Assembly: GCA_027972325.1 (NCBI GenBank)
Contig: JAPMOS010000262.1
Location: forward strand, 1-22,500
DNA: 22,500 nucleotides
Direction of reading: 5' to 3'
DNA from: Paratrimastix pyriformis
Taxonomy: Eukaryota; Preaxostyla; Paratrimastigidae
Shown: positions 18,559-22,500 of the stretch, piece by piece
Position numbering within the stretch: position 1 is the first letter of the stretch
Layout: every line of letters starts with the position of its first letter
Position numbers and translations under genes: made by a program
The notes under the pieces: model-generated
The model's database searches: none
Told to the model about the DNA's origin: nothing
The model's input: the letters and a program-made list of their open reading frames with translations, nothing else

Positions 18559-18783
18559 ACACCCCAACCCCACCATCCCCACCGCCCCCGTCCCGCAGTT
18601 TTCCGGTCCGGTTTTCTGCAAAACAAAATGATCTTATACGAATGCTCGAGGAGGGGTGGGGGTGAAATCGTTGGAGGGGCCGGATAATCGGGCTCGGGGG
18701 GGGAGAGGGGCTGCGTGCATTACCAGTTTTCTCCCAGAGGATCCCCAAAACCGGCTCTCGCTCACCCCCCCCCCCCCCCCCCC
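18559..18783. other. Right end region of the nested element with a 19-base C run
   Basis: There is no gene here. The stretch is C-rich, then G-rich (a run of 9 G near 18696), and ends in an uninterrupted run of 19 C at 18765-18783. The C run is next to the right subterminal repeats. Its true length may be uncertain because long homopolymers are hard to sequence. Confidence 0.6.
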
Positions 18784-18830
18784 GTTCATGAACGCCCTGT
18801 GCACTCTGGGTTCTTGTCGACGCCCCGTCC
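18784..18830 (+). repeat. Right subterminal repeats of the nested element
   Basis: GTTCATGAACGCCCT (18784-18798) and GGGTTCTTGTCGACGCCCC (18808-18826) resemble the left-end units at 5619-5642 and 5508-5523, in the same orientation. The second agrees with the first left unit at about 13 of 16 positions. Confidence 0.5.
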
Positions 18831-18840
18831 ATACAAAACC

Positions 18841-19976
18841 GGAAACAAAGATAAAGCAGGCAAAAGTTGAGAAGTTGATTTGTGATTTTGAAGACAAGAC
18901 TGATTATGTTGTGCATTATCGTGCACTCCAGCTATATTTGAGTTTAGGAATGGAACTGAAAGCAGTCAAAAGAGTGATGAGTTTTAAACAAGATGATTGG
19001 TTAGAAGACTACATAGGATTCAATACCAACGAGCGTTCAAAACAAAGAATGAATTCGAGAAGGCACTATTCAAATTAGCCAACAATGCAGTCTTTGGAAA
19101 ACCATGCAGAACAATCGTTCTCACATCAACTTTACACTAACATCCAGTGAGGAGAAGGCACGTAAGCTCGTAGCCAAGCCAAATTATGAGAAGACAGTGA
19201 TATTTGGAGATAAACTCGTAGGCATACATGCAAGACAGACATCAGTCAAATTGAACATGCCAATAGCAGTTGGGCAATCAATAGACTTATCCAAGATGCA
19301 CATGTATGACTTTTACTACAACACACTCAAAGCAAAGTATGGAGACAAAGTCAAATTGCTATTCACAGATACTGACAGTTTATGTGTTGCAGTGGAGACA
19401 GAAGACATATATGAAGATATGAAAGAATTTGAAGACGAACTCGATACATCCAATTATCCAGAGGACAATGCGCTATTCAGCGAAAAGAACATTGCCAAGA
19501 TTGGAAAGTTCAAGGATGAAGCCAAAGGCAAGCAAATCATAGAGTTCTGTGGATTACGTTCGAAGATGTATTCATATGTCATAGAAGGTGATGAAGAGAA
19601 GCATGCCAAATGCAAAGGTGTGAAGAAGTCAGCAATTAAACAGGAATTATCACACAAAAGGTTCATGGACTGTTTGAACTCAGAATGTCTGAAGCCAAAA
19701 CGCAAACAGAATGATGAAGAGATTGATGAAGAGATTGACGAAGAGATGAAGAAAAAGAATGAAGAGATGGAGAAAAAGAATGATGAAGAGATTGATAAGG
19801 CACATCCTAAGGTGAAGTTCTGTGCAATTCAAAGCAAATATCACCAACTCTATGCAGTATCAGTGAACAAGTTTGCATTGTGCTCTTATGATGATAAAAG
19901 GTATCTCAGAAACAAGACTGATAGTTACGCTTATGGACATTACCGGATTAAAATGGAGCAATCGAAGACTAAGTGA
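18841..19976 (+). pseudogene. Polinton family-B DNA polymerase, C-terminal (palm and thumb) part
   Basis: This is the second part of the polymerase begun at 2881. It opens near KVEKLICDFEDKTDYVVHYR and ALQLYLSLGMELKAVKRV. LANNAVFGK (motif B region, about 19072-19100) follows, then LFTDTDSL, the catalytic motif C (about 19359-19382). The characteristic C-terminal pieces are FCGLRSKMYSYVIEG and NKFALCSYDDKRYL. A Glu/Lys/Asp-rich insertion at 19712-19797 separates the palm region from the last conserved block. The frame from 19104 to 19976 is open throughout. This part is better kept than the left part. The gene as a whole is broken and split by the nested element. Confidence 0.9.
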
Positions 19977-19998
19977 AATTTTATCAGCGTTCATTATT

Positions 19999-20238
19999 AT
20001 GGAACCATATCAACAGTCAACATTTGACAAGATGAATGCTAAACTGACATCAATTGAACGCTCAATGAAAGACATAACTAACCTATTAGAGGCATTATTA
20101 GAAGAAACTGTTGTGTATGGAGAGTTACAGAAACAGTGCAGAGCAAAGCAGGAGATACAATTTGGAAGCACCATCCGAAAATCAAAAAATGAAAGTGACT
20201 TAAATACAGTTGAAATATTATCTAATACTATAGTATAG
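19999..20238 (+). CDS. Small coiled-coil-like protein of the Polinton
   Basis: This intact ORF of 79 codons starts at the ATG at 19999, only 22 bases after the polymerase stop. The first 45 residues show heptad-like spacing of Leu, Ile and Met (FDKMNAKLTSIERSM, DITNLLEALLEE), typical of a short coiled coil, followed by a polar tail. I do not recognise a family. The tight spacing after the polymerase and the same strand suggest co-transcription. Its end overlaps the AT-rich promoter-like region of the next gene. It could be a small structural or regulatory protein; a chance ORF cannot be excluded. Confidence 0.5.
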   Translation: MEPYQQSTFDKMNAKLTSIERSMKDITNLLEALLEETVVYGELQKQCRAKQEIQFGSTIRKSKNESDLNTVEILSNTIV

Positions 20239-20242
20239 TAAA
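20219..20242 (+). promoter_or_regulatory. AT-rich promoter-like region with TCTA and TATAGTATAGTA
   Basis: The bases just before the ATG at 20243 contain TCTA at 20221-20224 flanked by A and T only, then ACTATAGTATAGTAAA. A TCTA core in an AT-rich setting is the late promoter described for Cafeteria roenbergensis virus and its virophage mavirus. A second case is at 21838-21863. A 4-base core is weak evidence alone. Confidence 0.4.
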
Positions 20243-20934
20243 ATGAAATACTACATATAAGATAGTCAACACTGTTGAGCCGAATGAATTGTATATAGGT
20301 TCAACTAAGAACATCCGTTCGAGATGGGCAGTGCATAAAACACATGTCAAGAGTGGATGCACATATGCTTTACAGCAGAATGAGAGGTAGGAGTTGACAA
20401 GTTCACCATTGAAGAAATTGAAGCAATTTGTGATTGTGAGAACATTAAAGAGATAGAAGAGAAATACATCAAAGAATACACAGAAAAGGATTCAAGATGT
20501 TGAACATGATTAAAGCATGCCGAACTGAAGATGAGCGCAAAGAATATCAACAGGAGAAATACAAGAAGACCTTTTGCAAGGATTTGTCGAACTATAAGCC
20601 GAGAGAATACAAGAAGAAGGAGAAATATGTGAAAGGAGCAAGGACTCAAGTAATAGTGACAAATAAGACAGATGGTACGAAAACAATATACAAGTCACTA
20701 TATGCATGCAGTGTAGCATTGAAATTGAATCCAAATCAGGTTAAACAAAGATGTGAGAGCAGTTTTACGTTTGATGACCTCGTATTTGAGTATGGAGAGT
20801 CAAAGAAGCTCTTACCTCCACAACTCAGGAAGACATTGAACAGTTTGCAGTCATCAATTACCTACTTAGGCATTTCAGCTAAGACGAACAAAGAGCAATA
20901 CAAGCAAATGCTTTTTGATAAGATAAAACCATAA
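20243..20934 (+). pseudogene. GIY-YIG-type endonuclease of the Polinton
   Basis: The N-terminal region shows the GIY-YIG pattern (ELYIGSTKNIRSRWAVHK, near 20285-20340), the mark of a single-strand-cutting nuclease fold found in homing endonucleases and repair enzymes. The middle (FTIEEIEAICDCENIKEIEE) fits the usual helix before the catalytic Glu region. From about 20500 a long basic, Lys-rich stretch leads to a C-terminal block (YKSLYACSVALKLNPNQVKQ, then FEYGE) that resembles the NUMOD-type DNA-binding repeats attached to homing nucleases. GIY-YIG genes are known from virophages and Polinton-like viruses. It may help integration, replication or spread by cutting rival DNA; this is inference. 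The copy appears lightly broken, with one or two breaks. Confidence 0.75.
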
Positions 20935-21837
20935 GAAGATACAGAAGGAAGATAAGGATGCTCTTTATGAGTACCTCATTGATTTCTAAATAGAGTGTTT
21001 TCTCGAATTCCGTTTTCCTTTTAATATATCCAATGGATATCTTACTTTTGATGAATTTGAGTAGATAGGGCACCAAGAAGAGGCAAAAATGAGAAAGTAG
21101 TGATTTTTAGATACAGGCTCAAGATGAGCAAAATTTCAATCAGGATCACTGAAGGCTCAGCAAAGTGACATGAAATACTGCTTATAGCTCAAATTATTTT
21201 CTAAAAATGGCTTAAAGAATTATGAAATATAGTAATTATGGAGTAGTACCACATAAAGGTGCTATTCTATCAACTACATATATGCAATGAATGGTGCTAC
21301 CATTCATTCGAATGCACACATCTGTGTGCATTGCACAAGCCGACTGAATGGTTGGATGTTTTGATGAGAAGCCATGCAGTGATTAAATAATGACGGGAAC
21401 ACATTCAGATATCAATTGTGTTTCGCAGCGTTGTTTTCTCATGAATTGAGCTTAGCATCAAATGAATTTTGTTCAAATAGAACCGGAAGCACTGATAAGC
21501 GCTAAAAGTGTTTCGCAGGCTATCACTGAACAGAATACATCCATGGAATCATGTAAGTTGCTTAGAAGGCAAAAAATACCAATATGAAGAGCGATAACGG
21601 TAACATAGTTTCAGTTACGTGTGAACTTACAGTTCATGTCGTTCGTGCTTTTTTGCACGTCACTACGAACCCGGGATTTCAAGTGACCACAAATCCTTCC
21701 GCCCGAGAGTATCGTAGCGAACAACTATTGTTACGCAGCATTGCTTTTCAAGTGTACTTTTTAGCCTTTGCAGTGTTTAATATGTGGATGCTTAAGTTCA
21801 AGCAGCCACTCCATTTTAACTTTTGTCGTTTTTGATT
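20935..21837. other. Gene-poor Polinton stretch with hairpins
   Basis: About 900 bases without a protein I can support. A plus-strand ORF at 21584-21835 (83 codons) has no convincing composition or start context, and the hydrophobic minus-strand ORF at 20879-21076 overlaps the nuclease gene end. The stretch has a hairpin cluster at 21283-21355 and a repeated GTGTTTCGCAG at 21418-21428 and 21509-21519. It may be an untranslated or regulatory region or the remains of a lost gene. Confidence 0.5.
21283..21355. repeat. Cluster of perfect inverted repeats
   Basis: Hairpin 1 has arms AATGAATGG (21286-21294) and CCATTCATT (21300-21308) with a loop of 5. Hairpin 2 has arms AATGCACACA (21311-21320) and TGTGTGCATT (21323-21332) with only two bases between. 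An outer pair, TGCAATG and CATTGCA, encloses both, and CGACTGAATGG at 21341-21351 nearly complements CCATTCATTCG. Possible roles are a transcript end, a cruciform or a protein-binding site. Confidence 0.8.
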
Positions 21838-21863
21838 TAATATAATCTATTGTTATATTAATC
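21838..21863 (+). promoter_or_regulatory. AT-rich inverted repeat with TCTA before the VLTF3-like gene
   Basis: Perfect 8-base arms TAATATAA (21838-21845) and TTATATTA (21853-21860) flank TCTATTG, and the ATG follows at 21864. The TCTA core with AT-rich flanks resembles the late promoter known from Cafeteria roenbergensis virus and mavirus. The distance from TCTA to the ATG is 14 bases. Confidence 0.45.
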
Positions 21864-22379
21864 ATGAAGGAGATGGATGAGAAAGCAGAGAGAAAGCGTC
21901 TGATGCAGTTATCATTGGACTTATATAGACAGGAAGTTGAGAAGGAACCAAAAGAACCAGAATGGAAGTGTTGTGATAAACCCGATGCAGTTACAACACC
22001 AGAAGGTTTAAATGTCTGTCAGAACTGTGGATGTGTATTAGAGACGCCATTTGTATGTAATTTTCAGGAAGAGCGAGCAGCACGAAATAAGTCACATTAT
22101 GTGCCATATAAACCATCGAATTATTTCAACCAGGTGTTTAGCAAGGTGGTACATTATCAGATAGCACCAACAGTCAGGGAAAGCATGAAGAGGCAGTTTA
22201 CTAAGATAAAAGACAGGTTAGCCATCAGTAAGTATAGAATGAATTACAAGTTCATCATATACAAATTATTACAGGCTAATGGTATTGAAGATAAGAAGTT
22301 ATACAAAAGAATTTGTGTCAATCGAGAGTTCATAAAGAAGTATGAGAAGAAGTGGAATGAGCTTAAATTAGGGAGTTAA
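21864..22379 (+). CDS. VLTF3-like late transcription factor with an N-terminal zinc ribbon
   Basis: An intact ORF of 171 codons. After a charged helix (residues 1-32) comes a zinc ribbon at about residues 33-54: two Cys in CCDKPD, then CQNCGCVLE. The following region (YVPYKPSNYFNQVFSKVV, then IAPTVRESMKRQFTKIKDRL, then a run of helices ending KYEKKWNELKLGS) fits the layout of the poxvirus A2L / giant-virus VLTF3 family, whose members carry a Y-K-x-x-N-x-F motif, then I-P and a helical domain. In those viruses the factor drives late gene transcription. An alternative is a TFIIB-type zinc ribbon protein, but the downstream part does not look like cyclin folds. It lies in the Polinton, 3' of the nuclease, behind a TCTA-containing AT-rich region. 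It looks whole. Confidence 0.65.
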   Translation: MKEMDEKAERKRLMQLSLDLYRQEVEKEPKEPEWKCCDKPDAVTTPEGLNVCQNCGCVLETPFVCNFQEERAARNKSHYVPYKPSNYFNQVFSKVVHYQIAPTVRESMKRQFTKIKDRLAISKYRMNYKFIIYKLLQANGIEDKKLYKRICVNREFIKKYEKKWNELKLGS

Positions 22380-22500
22380 GCGGTGAGTGATTTCATCGAC
22401 ATAAGATTTGACACTTGACGAAGCAATGTGCTTTTATCGAGGACTTTTGTATTGGTGATGATGCCGGAAATAGATGTAGCGATGTTAGATACAGTTTCAG
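22376..22500 (-). CDS. Partial ORF entering from the right edge, convergent with the VLTF3-like gene
   Basis: One minus-strand frame is open from the window edge to a TAA at 22376-22378. Its last 41 residues include TSISGIITNTKVLDKSTLL and RQVSNLMSMKSLTA, a helical, Ser/Thr-rich C-terminus. I do not recognise it. Its stop overlaps the stop of the VLTF3-like gene, as in compact viral genomes. The plus strand is closed here. It is too short to name, and chance cannot be excluded. Confidence 0.4.
   Translation of the reverse strand, partial: ETVSNIATSISGIITNTKVLDKSTLLRQVSNLMSMKSLTA

Larger units (their letters stand above)
5508..18835. mobile_element. GC-rich integrase/methyltransferase element nested in the Polinton polymerase gene
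   Basis: About 13.3 kb of GC-rich DNA separates two parts of one polymerase gene, so it is an insertion. Its parts in order are: short repeats near the left end, a minus-strand gene for an unrecognised protein with a duplicated C-terminal region, a satellite of palindromic units, and plus-strand genes with apparent introns. Those genes end in a methyltransferase-like domain and an rve integrase, followed by AATAAA and a poly-C run. Related units of about 16-25 bp occur near both ends in the same orientation. No reverse transcriptase, protease or RNase H is visible, and I could not find long terminal repeats. The class is therefore uncertain: LTR kin, a Ginger-like DNA element derived from an LTR integrase, or something new. 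Its coding parts look broken, with at least ten breaks unless many are base-calling indels. It is younger than the Polinton. Both boundaries are approximate. Confidence 0.7.
725..22500. mobile_element. Polinton/Maverick element, left end and part of the body, interrupted by a nested element
   Basis: The element is recognised by its pair of hallmark genes: a retroviral-type integrase (minus strand, to 2781) and a protein-primed family-B DNA polymerase (plus strand from 2881), arranged divergently. A GIY-YIG nuclease and a VLTF3-like zinc-ribbon gene follow. The left edge is placed at the change from GC-rich to AT-rich sequence near 725; without the right terminal repeat, which lies outside the window, the exact end cannot be fixed. 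Apart from the insert at about 5508-18835, roughly 8.4 kb of Polinton is visible. No capsid, protease or ATPase gene is visible; these may lie further right. The copy is broken, with well over ten breaks in integrase and polymerase, though some may be sequencing indels. It is older than the element nested in it. The AT-rich composition contrasts sharply with flank and insert. Confidence 0.88.

Noticed and set aside
18765-18783. Run of 19 C as a functional element
   Set aside because: It is real in this sequence, but such runs arise by slippage and are prone to sequencing error; no function can be argued.
5508-18835. Long terminal repeats of a classical LTR retrotransposon at the ends of the insert
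   Set aside because: Comparing the ends by eye gives only short related units of 15-25 bp, not a repeat of hundreds of bases. A dot plot could still find diverged LTRs.
21584-21835. ORF of 83 codons in the gene-poor stretch
   Set aside because: It has no recognisable pattern, an ordinary start context, and a repetitive HVTTNPGFQVTTNP segment from a short local repeat; not enough to call a gene.

Overview
The window is eukaryotic DNA, most likely from a protist or alga; I cannot name the species. The reasons are a Polinton/Maverick element with a protein-primed DNA polymerase, apparent short spliceosomal introns, a long satellite array and no prokaryotic gene layout. Base composition splits it in three. 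Positions 1 to about 724 are GC-rich flanking DNA with no gene I can name. An AT-rich Polinton starts near 725 and runs past the right edge of the window. A GC-rich insert of about 13.3 kb (about 5508 to 18835) lies inside the Polinton polymerase gene.

Polinton. From the left: a terminal region with a tandem repeat of about 124 bp; a retroviral-type integrase on the minus strand (to 2781); a short divergent intergenic region; and a family-B DNA polymerase on the plus strand (2881 to about 5507, resuming near 18841 to 19976). Next come a small coiled-coil-like ORF, a GIY-YIG nuclease, a gene-poor stretch with a dense hairpin cluster, and an intact zinc-ribbon protein resembling the poxvirus/giant-virus late transcription factor VLTF3. 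A convergent ORF runs off the right edge. Integrase and polymerase are clearly broken by many changes, although some may be base-calling errors. The last genes look better kept. No capsid, protease or packaging ATPase is visible, and the right terminal repeat lies outside the window.

Insert. Its left part carries a minus-strand gene for an unrecognised protein with a long Pro/Ala/Glu-rich N-terminal part and a helical C-terminal part. The C-terminal part is present twice. The middle is a satellite of about 2.8 kb: 21 copies of a unit of about 135 bp, each built round a 27-bp palindrome. On the right, plus-strand genes appear to be interrupted by introns of 44-66 nt. They encode a basic histone-H1-like segment, unrecognised globular segments, a beta-class DNA amino-methyltransferase-like domain, an acidic/Gln-rich linker and an rve (DDE) integrase, followed by an AATAAA signal. 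I find no reverse transcriptase. The satellite therefore lies between two divergent transcription units. Related short direct repeats occur near both ends of the insert. It is best described as an integrase-bearing mobile element of uncertain class (LTR kin, a Ginger-like derivative or a new group) that landed in an older Polinton.

The most interesting items are the methyltransferase plus integrase combination without a visible reverse transcriptase, the palindromic satellite between divergent genes, the repeated GTCTG-type intron starts, and a VLTF3-like gene in a Polinton together with TCTA promoter-like motifs.
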